Numbered from the stretch's first letter, positions 24,301 to 36,095 are shown. The stretch is DNA of 64,000 nucleotides from Kalaharituber pfeilii (GCA_015179045.1 WHUZ01000056.1:124001-188000), one strand, 5' to 3'. Program-made: numbers and translations. The notes: a model not told the origin generated them from the sequence alone.

Positions 24301-25356
24301 GCTTCTTCTCTGGTGGCTCATGGCCCCATGACCAAGTGTTGCGAAACCAACAATGGGGGATGATGTGGAGAGGAGCAGGTTCGGGACCTCTGTTCCAAGC
24401 AGTGACTCTGAAAAGTAGCTCTTCTTCATCCTCCGTGTCTTTTGCTATCTCGATGAATATATCCCAGTATTGATCTTCACTATAGGTAGACAATCAGTGC
24501 TTTTGGCTTCATAATTGGCTAAAGTGTGGCTTACTCAAATACCCCAGAATCCAGAATTGTATATTCAGGCTCTACCTTGCTTCGCTTTGCATTTTCCTCG
24601 ACAAGACTCTCGTATGGGAACTTCCTTTGTGTGTATTTGTAGAGATATTTCATGTACGAATGCTGAAAAATTGTCAATGCTGAGAAATTTCAAACAGATT
24701 TTGTGAAAAAGCATACCGTCGGTACGTTATCAAGATGATAGTGGACTTCTTTTAAGCTCTCCCCATGGTTGCCCTGTGGGTTTGACAGGCCGAATAGACG
24801 TTCCTTTAGGAAGTCACTATCACAGGCAATGTAAGCGTCCACCTGCTTCCAGTGAATAAGGTTCTTGAACTCACTCCTTCTCGTTCCAAAACGCTAAGGC
24901 GATGTTCTGTAGCCCGTGAGAGTCTGATACCCCAGCTATCCCGTCCTCACCCCATCGGAAAGCACGAGAGCGTGCATGGTCATGAGGGAAGTCTGCATGT
25001 GAGAGATGCCAGCATGAGTGAGAGAGATCGTGCAACAGAAAGAGAGGCTTTTTTACTCACGTCCCCAAGCGTCTCCATCGTGTCTGGTGGCAGTCTATGT
25101 TAGTATCAATCCCATCTTAAGCAGACCTTGGTGGGCCGCAACGTACGAATAATCCTCACGAACTATTTGGGCGCCGCAGCTTGTAGTCAGCGCACTCGCT
25201 CCTTAGGCTTCTCTTTGCAGCTTCTTCGTTACCTGTAGCCCACTGCCGCTCGCTCAGATACGGCCCCCAACGCTTCCAGTACTTCTTCCGTTCCCTGTCC
25301 TCCTTCAGCCTCCTCTCCTCCGCACACAGGTACTCGTGTTGTCCGTGTTTGACCAT
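21319..25356 (-). CDS. Glycoside hydrolase family 63 protein (glucosidase-like)
   Basis: A gene of about a dozen exons starting at the ATG at 25356 ([39 protein letters not shown]) and ending at 21319. Joining exons gives an intact GH63 order: [29 protein letters not shown], the N-terminal beta domain ([43 protein letters not shown]), then the (alpha/alpha)6 barrel with [86 protein letters not shown] and [35 protein letters not shown]. Family members cleave alpha-glucosidic bonds. The N terminus has no signal peptide or membrane anchor, unlike ER glucosidase I, and the sequence is closer to the bacterial-like cytosolic GH63 branch found in fungi. The real substrate is unknown. Length is roughly 900-1,000 residues. 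Confidence 0.9.
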
Positions 25357-26481
25357 ACTACAAGATCTTCTTGATATCCAAAAGTTTTCAGGCGTGAATT
25401 CCGTGTGGGGGCAAACAATAGGAGAAGAGAAATATGGTAGCACACCACGCTCACTATCACAGCTGGTGGAATAGATGGACAGTCCCTACTATCTATATAG
25501 ATGCTGTCTCCCCTTCTGCCCCACCCATTGATTCTACAGATAATAATACAAGCGGGAGCCGGGGTGAGACCAGATAGAGACCAAGTGCCAATCATTCCTA
25601 GGAAGCAGCAAGTTCACATTTTCTCTTCCGTCCCCGCTGCCGCCGCCGGGGCTGAACAGCAGGGCCCCACCGCGGGCCTGCCTAAGCCGCTAGCAGAGAT
25701 CCATGACAGGTTATTAATGGGCGAGGTAAAAAAAAAAAAAAAGGCTCGTTTGAGTGGGAGTTTCCGCGAACGAATTGGAGCAGAGGCCGTTTCAGAGATA
25801 AGCTTGCAGCCCTACGTCACTATCAGAACAAACGGTGCATAAGTAACTCAAGGAAGCTAAGGGAAAAGGGAAAGCCATTTACTTGCCTGCAAACAGCTTA
25901 GACAACGATTGTTTTGCAGATAGAATGGATCTGCAAACAAGTATAACTATCCGAAGTAATGCACATTCCACTCCCCAATCCAAGCCCGCATTGTTGTCTT
26001 AGATTGGCCCCATACACGTGTACCTCTATCCGAAGCAATCCAGAGTTGGTATGATAGCACCTGGCCTTTGGCATTCAGCCAACCAGACTACGACTTTGGT
26101 AGCCTTGTGCCAGCGCATTAAGTGCGCCTCACCATGTGCCGCTGCCACCATGTCCACCCCCATCGCAGCACCTATAGCTTACTCAGTCACAAGATTTGCC
26201 ACTGAGATCACCTGAACTGGTTTGCATCAACTCTTGCATCCATCATACAACATATCAACTTCTCAAGCAATCGGCCAAAGTGTAAGCCATAGGCATCAGC
26301 ATGGATCAGCCAGCATACCTGAGCTACTACCAGGCTATGATACTACCAGGGCTTCGGTTCATATCATTACTCCAAAGGATGGAGTAGACAGATCCGTTTG
26401 TCTGATCTGCAATGTGCACAGCGGGAAAGGCACTGCGAATCACTCTGTCTTTTAGAAAGGGATGTCCGATTACCTGGTCCA

Positions 26482-26603
26482 ATTTCAAAACTCTCGGCAA
26501 ATACGAGTGGGGGATGCCAATGAGCCCCCCTGATTTCCACCCATTTCAAAACTCTCGGCAAATACGAGTGGGGGATGCCAATGAGCCCCCCTGATTTCCA
26601 CCC
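26482..26603. repeat. Two tandem copies of a 61-bp unit
   Basis: A unit beginning ATTTCAAAACTCTCGG and ending TGATTTCCACCC is repeated head to tail with essentially no differences, so the duplication is recent. It is noncoding as far as I can see. Confidence 0.95.
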
Positions 26604-27910
26604 CACTTTAAAAACATAACGCTAACAAAGTAAAATCGGTAGAGTTGATCAAATTCCACTCGATTGGGTGAATGTTGCCTGTCGTCAGCCTGCGAGGGCA
26701 GTAAGCCCCTGACCAACACCATTGGTTGCGGGAAATATTCAAGAAGCGAAAGAAGAAATAACCAGAAAAGAGTCGTTCTTGAGAATGTAGATGATTAGGT
26801 ACAGTTCACATCAGACTGAGGGTCTAATATGCATATGCTCCCAGAGCCCTGTTTTCTTACGGAGTTTTGCCAGCAAGGGCCTGCCATGCTGTAGATGACG
26901 ATCGTGTATGGTTGCTTTTTCCTTGTTTTGACGTCGACAGATTCCTTGGTTGGAAAAACTGACATGGGTTGTTCCGAGACATGGAACTAGTTCATCGCCG
27001 AAAAATGCATGCAGGTGCACATGCAGTTCCCTAATAAGACAGAATACTAAATCTATCATAAGCTGCGCGATAAACTTTGAATGATAACACTATTCTTGAC
27101 GAGTGTAGCTCGAGGCCACAGTTTACAGCTGGGCTAAGTTTACAGAGCCTACTCGAGTATATATGCTTACAACAATAAAGAAGGCATCACACCGCGTCTC
27201 CAAGGGTGTTCTATTATTGAGCGAGTTTAAGCAGTCTGAGAGGTATTTACCCTGAAGATATTCACACTAAACCAATTCAATTCAAACTACTCAGAGTTTC
27301 TAATCTTGGCATCAGCAGTGTTACATGTAAATACTGCTTAGTTGCTTGGATTACGTAGATATCAGGGTAACGTAATAGTACTGGTGCAAATGTATAACGG
27401 AAAGTTCAGTTACCTCCGCTGGCCCAATGGGTACGACATCACATGTGTTCCCTTATATGTTGTGTCTCCGGAAATTTTATTCTCAAATGAATGTTGATGA
27501 GCTAATGTTGATGAGCTACACTGGGCACGATACCAGCGAGTAGCATAAAGCAGGTGAAAAGCTAGCAATGATCGCTCGATATTATTTTCCCTTATAATAC
27601 TACTAGAACCACTTGTTTTCAAAGAGCTTTAATTGGTAAACACTTTCGAAATCTACTTGACCACACGACCGCTTGGCTAACCTCACTGTGAGAATCCATC
27701 CAGGAAAAATAACTGTTGCCCGTGTCTGATTGCCTACTGCCCGTAAGGTGATTCTTCTGGTGTTGACTGTTGGGAAAGACAGTTATGTAAAAAGCAACTG
27801 ATGGGCAATAATACTTGGTGTCTGTTGACAGCACTGAGGAATGCACTTGAAGCAGCAGAACTGTGTGCTGTGAGCATAGAGTCTCGGTGCTATGGTTGAG
27901 CTACGGAGAC

Positions 27911-28012
27911 ACTCTGATTGGCAACGTGGTTGATTTTTTTTTTCAATTTATGAAAAAAATTGACCACGAAGTGGATTTTCAATTTTCAGAGAGTGTCAAT
28001 TGAAAACGGAGT
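27911..28012. repeat. Imperfect inverted repeat (foldback)
   Basis: The outer arms GACACTCTGA and TCAGAGAGTGTC, and inner arms CGTGGTTGATTTTTTT and AAAAAAATTGACCACG, are near-complementary. They form a roughly 100-bp foldback around a short AT loop. It could be a decayed miniature element. No clear target duplication is seen. Confidence 0.6.
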
Positions 28013-29140
28013 ATCTATCAGGGCGACTTGAATAGTCGTCATTTGGATTAACCTCATTTATAATATTGGCCTGGGAAATCACTATTCATAAATGACAGGT
28101 CGTCCTAACATTAGATAGATTATTATTGAGCTCGGAAGAAGGAATACCAGAGTGGCTTAACTTTTGTTGGCTTATCTAGAGCGCGCGGTTCACAAATATG
28201 GCTTTAGCAAAATCAACTGATCAGCCTCTTGAAGAATATCGCTGAAACCAGAAACATGCAGGCATGGTTGAGTATGATGTATGGGCGGACGGGGCAGTAG
28301 AAGGAGTAAGTCGGAGGGGCCGTGGGAGGGGCTGTTAGAGGAGGGTTGGATTGAGAGGTGGCGGTGGGGGATTTCAAGGGTGTGGAATTTTCTACTTTTG
28401 TAAACTGATCTATGCCTCTAGTGATGGAGGCAACTGCAAGCGCTGAGAGATATAGAATTGTGGCCCCCGGTTCGATTCTCTAGCGAGAAGAGGATGTCCG
28501 GCATCTTAGAAGGAAATGAGAGTGGACAGTGCTGCTCTGCGAGTTAGAATTTCTAAGCAATGATCAATTAGGAATTGGAACCGAGGCAACTCGTTTCTGA
28601 CTTTCGCATAAAGTCCAGCACTTCCACGTTGCGCTTCCCCTTATAATAGCAACCGCAGCTACATTGCATAGGTACATGTCTTGGCAAGCATCCAGCATAA
28701 GAGACATCACCTGACTACATGAGACTGTCCTTCTTGCAAAGACCTCGCGATAAGCTGGTTACTTGAACAAAACCACGCTAACAGACAAAATGATAGCAAA
28801 AAAAATTTGCCTAGACAAAACGCCTCTAGAAGAATGCAAGACAGGAAACCCCAGTGCCCATGATAGAAATAACGAAAGACCCAGCCGAAATGGAACCAAG
28901 ACGTAGAACATGTACCATATGTATAATAGCAGAAAAAGAAATAAACTTTGAAAGAAACAGAGGAAAGTGAAGAAAAGTAAAATAGAGATATCGATTATTG
29001 GAAAGTGGAAGAGGCAATATCGTAATCAGCGCGGAGAAAAGGAACGCTAGAAATGATCAGGTAGAATGTCAACCGGCATTCATGTTATATTCTTGCATAT
29101 ATTCGCGATGGCTCAGCAGGTTTTCCGCCGTCAGATACAA

Positions 29141-31008
29141 TTACAATATAGGAATAAAATTTCCGACTATTGCACAAGGTCTAAAAACATTGTCACTACA
29201 GTAACTTCAAATTATATAGACGAAGCGTCACTCACATATCGTAAATATCGCGCCGGATGGTGAATGAGAAGCAACAGTTAATAAACTTACTTGCTGCATT
29301 CGAATCCGGATTCCGTAGCTGGCAAGTGGTCAACATGGCCTTTTGGCTAGTGTCGAATGCTATCGAGCCAAACTTATCCCAATAACAGAAGAAGGATTCC
29401 TCTGATATCAGCTCATAGATGGCAAGTTTTCCCTGCCGTCGAGTATTAGCAACGCAATTCGTGAGATTTCGCAAAGTAAATTTGGACATACGTCTCTCAA
29501 ACGTTCAATGGGAACTTTTATTAATTCTGCAAATTCTTTGTTACCACGAAATATTTCGCCAGTTCTTCGCCATAGACAAGCTGGAATTGCCATAGATGCA
29601 AAAACACGGTCATATTCCATCAAGATCTTTTCGAACCACTCCTCAACACTAACGAGATCTAAGTCGGTCAATTTTTGTGTCTTTTCTCGAAATTTTGGTC
29701 TGAATTTGTCCAATTGCCTGGCAATCCTTAGTCGGGAGGTTGGGGCATAGTGCTGTTCCATGAAACTTCCAAGCCGTGCATACCCTTTAACATAATTAAA
29801 GGGTTTTAGTAAGCCCGCTTGGTATTTTGCTCGAAGAATTTGCTTCATACGCTCCTCAGGATTATCTTTCGTAGGGTCCGCAGCGGTAAGGTAGTAATGC
29901 TCTCGGGCCTTTTCTGTGGGTTTAACACTGGCTGGGCGCTGCACCGGTGGAGCTACGGGCGGCTGTGGCCTCTCTTGAGTTTGAATATCTTTGGCTTGGG
30001 TAAGAGCGGTGCTATAGGCTGCATCCGCCTGAAGCATATCATTCAAGCCTCCGAAAAAGGAGCCATCATTGAAGAAATTAGAATCATCGTGGAAATTGCC
30101 TACCCAGTCACTCATTGAGTTGAACTCGTCAGCGGCCTCGTTGGCAGAAAACATCCACTGTTGATGATATGGGTTTGCAAGCCAGCTAGGTTGTGTGTTT
30201 GTGGAATGAATGAAATCCCAATCTGTTGCGCCTAGGACTATATTTTTAAGAGTATCAATACTGCAGTTCAAGAGGGGAATTTGATGTATTATATAAAAAA
30301 CATAGAATTACGTACAGCCTTGTGCATTGGAATTCAAACCTTGCCTTGGAGTCACAGAAACTGGTGATGGTGCTACAATTGGTGGAGCGGCTGTGTGCCT
30401 TGGTAGTGGGATTGGAGGTGGTGCAAGTGGTGCTTGTGTCTGCTCAACTGGTGTTGGAATGTCGTTGACCGAGGGCTTCTCAATGGCAGTTGGCATTGTA
30501 ACCTTGACCTCCTCATGACCGATACCTTGCGTAGCTTCCTGCTTCAGCTTCTTTGGTTCTCGTGGCTCATCGTGACACAGGTGACCGATATTCCGCTTCA
30601 GACAACGGCCGCAGGGACGCTCTGTCAGAAGCGACTCTATGTTAGCAGAGGAACATTCCGGAGGCGGCAGTATGGAGAACTATGCAGAGACATTTGAGGG
30701 CCTACCTTCATCGCAAGTCATGTGCGACCTCCGGCAATAGACACAAGCTGTCACGAGATCAAGAAGTCAGTATGAAATAAACATCACCTCTCCGAAGACC
30801 TATCTGTTAATACCGTAGAGCGCTCAGAAGCGCAGCACATACCATGATTGACCTTGCGCCGCTTCTTTGGCGAGCGACTCGCGGTGGAGCTGTGTTGGGT
30901 CGTTGAACCTGGCGACTGCGATTCTGTAACAATGTTGTTATTACGGCTGTTTGCCAGCGCTGTGCCATTGGCCGGTGATGCGGCTAGCTGAGCAGCAGTA
31001 TCCGTCAT
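29141..31008 (-). CDS. acuM: Zn(II)2Cys6 activator of gluconeogenesis, AcuM-like
   Basis: Six exons (31008-30843, 30747-30706, 30621-30316, 30237-29492, 29432-29236, 29180-29141) join in consistent phase to 498 residues. KKRRKVNHACVYCRRSHMTC...RPCGRCLKRNIGHLCHDEPRE forms a C6 zinc cluster with Cys at about 57, 60, 67, 73, 76 and 85. A Pro-rich linker follows, then the ERT1/AcuK-AcuM C-terminal domain (NPEERMKQILRAKYQAGLLKPFNYVKGYARL, RQLDKFRPKFREKTQKLTDLDLVSVEEWFEKILMEYDRVFASMAIPACLWRRTGEIFRGNKEF, GKLAIYELISEES) with its PAS-like fold, ending CCFSFTIRRDIYDIPCAIVGNF. In Aspergillus, AcuM acts with AcuK in the nucleus to activate gluconeogenic genes and also affects iron uptake. The zinc-finger spelling favours AcuM over AcuK. 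The last exon was placed by the conserved IVGNF ending. Confidence 0.9.
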
Positions 31009-31179
31009 AAGGATGAGATAGTGAGTCTAGAGCAATGGGGGGGTAATGAGCAGCAATTCAGTGGGATATTCGAGCGTTGCCAAACATTCAGCGACCCGAC
31101 GGCTCCGCTTCTGGAAGAGGGCCTCCGTCAGTCAGTCGGAAATGCACCGGTGCTAGCAGGCCAATCACTGGCTGCTACA

Positions 31180-31229
<50 letters not shown>

Positions 31230-31248
31230 CGTTGCCGTTGCTGTTGCC

Positions 31249-31292
<44 letters not shown>

Positions 31293-31708
31293 CGATGCGC
31301 CTGTGGCAGGCGTGGATTGTTCCCGACAGAGATTGGGCTTTTCCTGTGGAACTGCGGGTGGTTTGCCTGTCCGCGTAGCTCATCCAGTCGAAGGGCTACC
31401 TACGGGTGGCTATGGCTTGTTCGGCTAGTATGCGGTCTGCTCCGCGAAGCGTGGCCTTCGTGCCCTGCAGCTTTGCGCTTCTCCGTCGACGGCGCCTCTA
31501 TCGTGCTCCGATTCGGGCGTGCAGCAGAAGCAGTGGTTTTCCTTACTCACGGTAGCGGTGCAGGCAGCCGAAGCCGAGCATCGGCAACACGAGCAAATGG
31601 ATGATATATGAATCCTGAGACTATGGCTGTGGAGAAGGCGTGGGAGGGCGAGAGACGCTGGGAAAGAACTTCACCTTTCTTTTTTCCCTTTCTTTTTTTC
31701 CTTTCCTT

Positions 31709-31739
<31 letters not shown>

Positions 31740-34118
31740 CCGTTTTCTTTTTCCTTTTTCTTTCTTTTCTTACTTCCCTGCCCACAGATTGACGAAATGA
31801 CGGGAGAGGTATTTTTCAACCTGTTGTGCCACAACAGCCGCCTCGGTGAAAGAACCGACAGTCCAACCAACCAGACAGCTTCCTTTGATTAGCAACGGCG
31901 GAATGCTAGCAACGACGAATGAATTGTGCGGAAGCTCTGTGCCCACTTCCTCCGCGTCCCAAAATACAACGAACAGTTGAAGCGCAGTCTTGTGGAACGT
32001 GTGAAATTTGAGGATGGCAAAGGCGGTGGGGGGTGAGGTACTGGGGGTGCTGGGCTGGGCTGGGCTGGGCTGGGATGGGGTGATGCTGCCGGGCAGCGAT
32101 CGTGACGTTAAACGTTCCCCAATGGTGTTCACTCTCCATGGTATGTACTATCTACTATCTGCTATCATACAGGTGCATGCAAACCCTCCTCATCATTTAC
32201 CGTCAAAGAGCAGCCCCCTCACGCTCGCTGCAAAGGAGGGGCGGATGTGCCGATCTTGCCCCAGCGGGTCTGGGCGATGCGCCCAAGGCTGTGACGGTGC
32301 CCGCTTCCAGCAGCGCAGTCGTGCAGTGCAGTGCGCTGAGGAGACCTCGAGCTAGTCCTGTGACCAGACCTCGAGCTTGGGTCGCAGGGCGCTGAAAGCG
32401 ATGGGGCCCAAGTATACACAGGTAGGGCAGCCCAGGTGTCAGGTATGTGCAGTACAGCACTTTGATCCATCTGCCAGGCGCAGGCAGCAGAAGCCAGCCC
32501 GAGTGGCTACTGAGCAAGCAGGCTTGCTGAGACGGGGCAGCCTCTCGGCAGGCCACGGCCCCGGGCGCATGGTCCGGCTGTGGAAGGCCCCATCCACGGC
32601 GGCGCGAACATGATGCAAGCCTGCGATGTGAGTGGTACGAGAATTAAAGCCCGGATCGAACGTCTGCGTGCCTGAAGTAACGAGAAGCCAATTGCAAGCG
32701 TGAGCACCGTCTCTGTGTACCCTCGAAACGCAAGTTCACTCGAGCAGAGGCCGGTGAGAGGAGGGGCCGGGTGCCGGGTGCCGACAAGCTCTGCGACGCT
32801 CACGATGCCCATCTACTTACTCCCCCGCCCTCCCCACTCCCAATTACCAACTCTTTTCGATGTTCTAGCAGTGCAATTGCAAGACCTCACTGGCTAGTCT
32901 CAGCACGATTCTCCCTTTAAAGCTCAGGCCACAGCCAATTGAGCGCACCTGAAGCCAGCTGTTTGTCTAGCTTCGCACCTCTAGTGATCTCACCACTGCC
33001 CTATTCTTACTCCAATCCGAGTATTCGGTCAATTTGCGGGCGTGGCTCCTCTTCCTGGAGCAGGCGAAGCGTGAGACCTGCCTGCACCGTCGGAATCGAG
33101 ACAAATCGCAAGCTAACGTAGCAGCGGCATCATGTGTGCACAGCGCATGCAGCTGTGGCAGCCCCCACATTCATGTAACCAGTCACCGCAGGTCATGAAT
33201 TATTGGCAAGCTCCCAAGGCCGGGGGTTGCAAATTATCCACCGAACATGATGCGTGGATCGCCAACGACCCCAGCCCCCAAAATCGATAATCTCACCCAT
33301 TAGGAAATTACCCATGCGACCATACACTACAGTCGTCTGCTATACGCTCAACTAACATGGCAGTTTGTGTGGATTTCCCATTACTTCGATTTGAGCGCAA
33401 TGGGCTTTTGGCAGCTCCATTTAGAAAACATGAATGACATTCGAGCCAGTGTAATTAAGTGTGCCAAGAGAGTCTGGGCACGAGAACATCAAGTCAGTGG
33501 AACTTCATGTTGAGTGCTAATAACCGCTCTAGATCTGTTTACACCTATGGAATCTCCTCGAAGTACCACTCACAAACCGCTGAACACGAGAATTTGTGGC
33601 ATGTCTCGTCTTCTATCGTATATACATCCGCTCTCATTGCTAGATGACTGCAATCTGTTAAATTCAATCGAAGATTTGCTTCATATACAAAGCTGTCGCC
33701 TCAGAACCCTCATGGGCACTGTTCAAGTCAAGTACAACAACGTCCAACATTGAAGTACTCCGTACGACTCATCCGCCTGTGCTATCTTCATGTGGCCTGC
33801 CTATATCCCAACCCGAAAGCCAGCCTCAAAATTTCCTTCAGAAATTCGAAACTTGAGGTAATATTATGCTTACTCAACCTGCACCTCCAGGGAAAACTCT
33901 GTACTAATCTATCATAGTTTCTTCCTCAACCTGACTGCATAGGAAGGCGAACTTGCAGATCTTGTATGATCCAATTGGGAATAGTACAAATTCGTTTTAA
34001 CCATTAGGTCCAATAATAAATGGGAAAAAAAAAGAGGGAATTACAAGAACGTTTGGAATGTATTTTGGGTGACCCGTTGTGACTTGGCGCCAAGATACCA
34101 TAAATGTCCACTGACATA
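31009..34118. other. Upstream region of acuM, repeat-rich, no further gene supported
   Basis: Beyond the hexanucleotide array there is a long polypyrimidine block (31675-31770, with a run of about 29 T), four TGGGC units at 32051-32070, and GC-rich sequence to about 32.9 kb. From 33 kb it becomes AT-rich. Open frames here are compositional. I see no gene up to the transposable element. Confidence 0.6.
31181..31292. repeat. (CTGTTG)n hexanucleotide array upstream of acuM
   Basis: About 18-19 units over 112 bp with three T-to-C variants in the middle. It starts 173 bp upstream of the acuM ATG and so probably lies in its 5' leader or core promoter. It is open in several frames on both strands (Asn-Ser, Ala-Val, Cys-rich), which I read as a by-product of the repeat. 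Confidence 0.95.
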
Positions 34119-34120
34119 TA

Positions 34121-34982
34121 CAGTCTACCCTTGCTATACCGGACCTCGCTATACCGGAAACCTTGTTATACCGGATGGCCTCTGGCTGCAACATCCATTC
34201 CCCATACAAATCGCCCTTGCTATACCGGACGCCCTAACAATTCCGGACCGGACAGAAACCTCCAGACAAGTACCCCCCTGTCTCCATACAAATAATGTTT
34301 GCTATACCGGACGCACTAATACTAATACATCTTAGACTACTCCATTTCACACTTGGCTGTAGTCTGGTTGCGGTCGGAAGGTTGGTGCAACCAGACTAAC
34401 TTGGCTGCCACCACTGCTGTCACTGCTTCTGCTAATGCCGTTGCTACTACTGCTACCATCACTTGCTACAATGTTGTTCGAGTAATGGAAACTGGGCACT
34501 TCGTTGCTTCTTGTTCCATGTTCCGAGATTAATTGCTAACCACTTACCACTTTATTTCAAAATACCTGACTAAGTAGATACAGCTACTGGTCAGCTTAAA
34601 ATAATAAATTAGATACCTCGGATATCAAAGTTAAGTTAAAGTACAGTAATCTTACAATTCATCTCAAAGATGTTTATCAAATTCATTTAACTTTTCTTCA
34701 GCATATTTTGGTTCTAGTCAATGTTTACATATTTGATGCTTCTCAAGCACACTCAAGGCCTGACATTTTTCTAGATTTTATGACTGATGCATATTGATGT
34801 CTTTGGCTGGGTGTGAAACAAGTTGATGTTTACTTCGTTCATCTCCTATTTCAGTAATTATTTGAATTTACAAAATTTTATCACCTCCCCTGTCTGCCAA
34901 GCATTTTATTCTATACCGGAACCTTGCTATACCGGACGAAAAGTGCCAGATTTTAGGGATCCGGTATAGCAAGGGTAGACTG
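34121..34982. mobile_element. Non-autonomous Tc1/mariner (Fot1/pogo-type) element, 862 bp
   Basis: The ends are perfect 23-bp inverted repeats: the left reads CAGTCTACCCTTGCTATACC and on through GGA, and the right is its exact reverse complement, ending GGGTAGACTG. A TA dinucleotide flanks each end (34119-34120 and 34983-34984), the target duplication of Tc1/mariner elements. The motif CTATACCGGA recurs inside the left 200 bp (about 34134, 34149, 34169 as TTATACCGGA, 34219 and 34303) and again near the right end (34911-34940). There is no transposase frame, so mobility would need an enzyme supplied elsewhere. The intact ends suggest recent activity. Confidence 0.9.
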
Positions 34983-34984
34983 TA

Positions 34985-35761
34985 GTACTGTGGTAGTTGA
35001 GATCGCTGCATTCCGGTGTATGGAGTGGGTTTGTCCGAATTAGCGAACTAAGAAGGGCTGTCTTGAATGAAGATAAGCTTTCTCACTTGCCAATTGGATT
35101 TAAAACAAAATTTTTACCTTTTTTCCCCCTTGCACATGTAATATTGTTTCCCGGGAACTTGGAACCTTATCTATCTCAAAGTACGTTCGTTAAGTGGAAG
35201 TCCCCACACCTTACGACCTTGAAAGATTTACATGAACTTTAACAAAGAGGAATAGCCGACCCCCTTGTCATATTTGCATCGTCGATCTTCATGGTCGCGC
35301 CAGCGTCTGGGGTACATCTTATTTTATATACATTGTGGGGTAAATAAGTACTTTCCTTTGTACAATACTCTATACTAGGGACGGTCGAGGGCGACTTGGA
35401 GAGGCAACATGGAAATACTAGAATTTACGCGCAGCAAAAATTATTGCCTTGGTTCCACAAGACTTTTAACTATGATAGTCTCGTGAACCGGACCCTAACT
35501 TTTAACATATGGAACCGGAACATTCCTTTAGAGAAAAGGTGCTGGACAACCGTCTTCCCTAGCTCAGAATCGAACCGACGCCCTCGATTCTATATTCTTC
35601 ATAGCATCTTGTTGTTCACCTCCATCACTAGAAAAAAAAAACTACTTCACCAAGCTATAGGTCAGTTCAGAAAGTGGACAACTCACATCCTCTCGTACCC
35701 GTCATCCCATTAAACCTCCATCAATGTATCGTATACTCCGTTGTCCATTCTCCACAGCACC
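34985..35761. other. Intergenic, nothing identified
   Basis: The plus-strand frame at 35396-35713 has no recognisable domain. A tRNA T-arm-like string at 35565-35585 does not belong to a cloverleaf. Confidence 0.5.
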
Positions 35762-36095
35762 TCATCCACCACCGACCTTGTATTTCTCAACTGCTCTGAA
35801 TTCCTCCAACTGCGCCGCATTCCCGGCCATACTCGTTAGAGAATCCTTGGGCGGCGTATAGTTCGACGATCTCAGCATCCTATCGGGCGGTTTTATATTG
35901 GGAAGGTCAAGGCCATACCATCCTCGCCCATGCAGACTCTCGCACACGCCATTAGACTCAACACTCAACTCCACATAACAAACGACTTAAAATTCAAACC
36001 TCATCCCCTCCACCCTGAGCCCTCTCTTGCTTCCCTGTCTTTGTGCAACGCCAAAATATGGTCGCATCCACATTCACCTGTCCACAAACGGGCAT
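35762..36095 (-). CDS. Possible small gene of unknown function, two exons
   Basis: A tentative 90-residue protein: exon 36095-36000 (starting MPVCGQVNVDATIFWRCTKTG) joined in phase 0 to 35938-35762 (SLHGRGWYGLDLPNIKPPDRMLRSSNYTPPKDSLTSMAGNAAQLEEFRAVEKYK). The 61-nt intron has a TCTAAT branch-like site 17 nt before its AG, but the donor (GTTTGA) is weak. The second exon reads like a real conserved protein segment by composition. I do not recognise the family. Upstream exons are possible (an acceptor-like CCTGCAG is at about 36115), so the start may be wrong. Confidence 0.3.

Larger units (their letters stand above)
25357..29140. other. Long intergenic region with small repeats
   Basis: Upstream of the GH63 gene and downstream of acuM. 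Contents are an A run (about 25728-25742), a 61-bp tandem duplication, a 14-bp duplication at 27492-27519 (TGTTGATGAGCTA units) and an imperfect inverted repeat near 27.9 kb. No frame has recognisable family features or a plausible exon series. Confidence 0.6.

Noticed and set aside
28440..28500. tRNA-like T-loop (GGTTCGATTC)
   Set aside because: The flanking bases do not form a T-stem, and no acceptor or anticodon arm is present.
31077..31604. Long plus-strand frames over the hexanucleotide array (poly-Val/Ala, Cys-rich)
   Set aside because: Every frame stays open because the repeat unit is six bases without stops. No domain is visible outside the repeat.
35560..35640. tRNA-like T-arm on the minus strand
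   Set aside because: Only four of five stem pairs including a wobble; no D-arm or acceptor pairing at the right distance.
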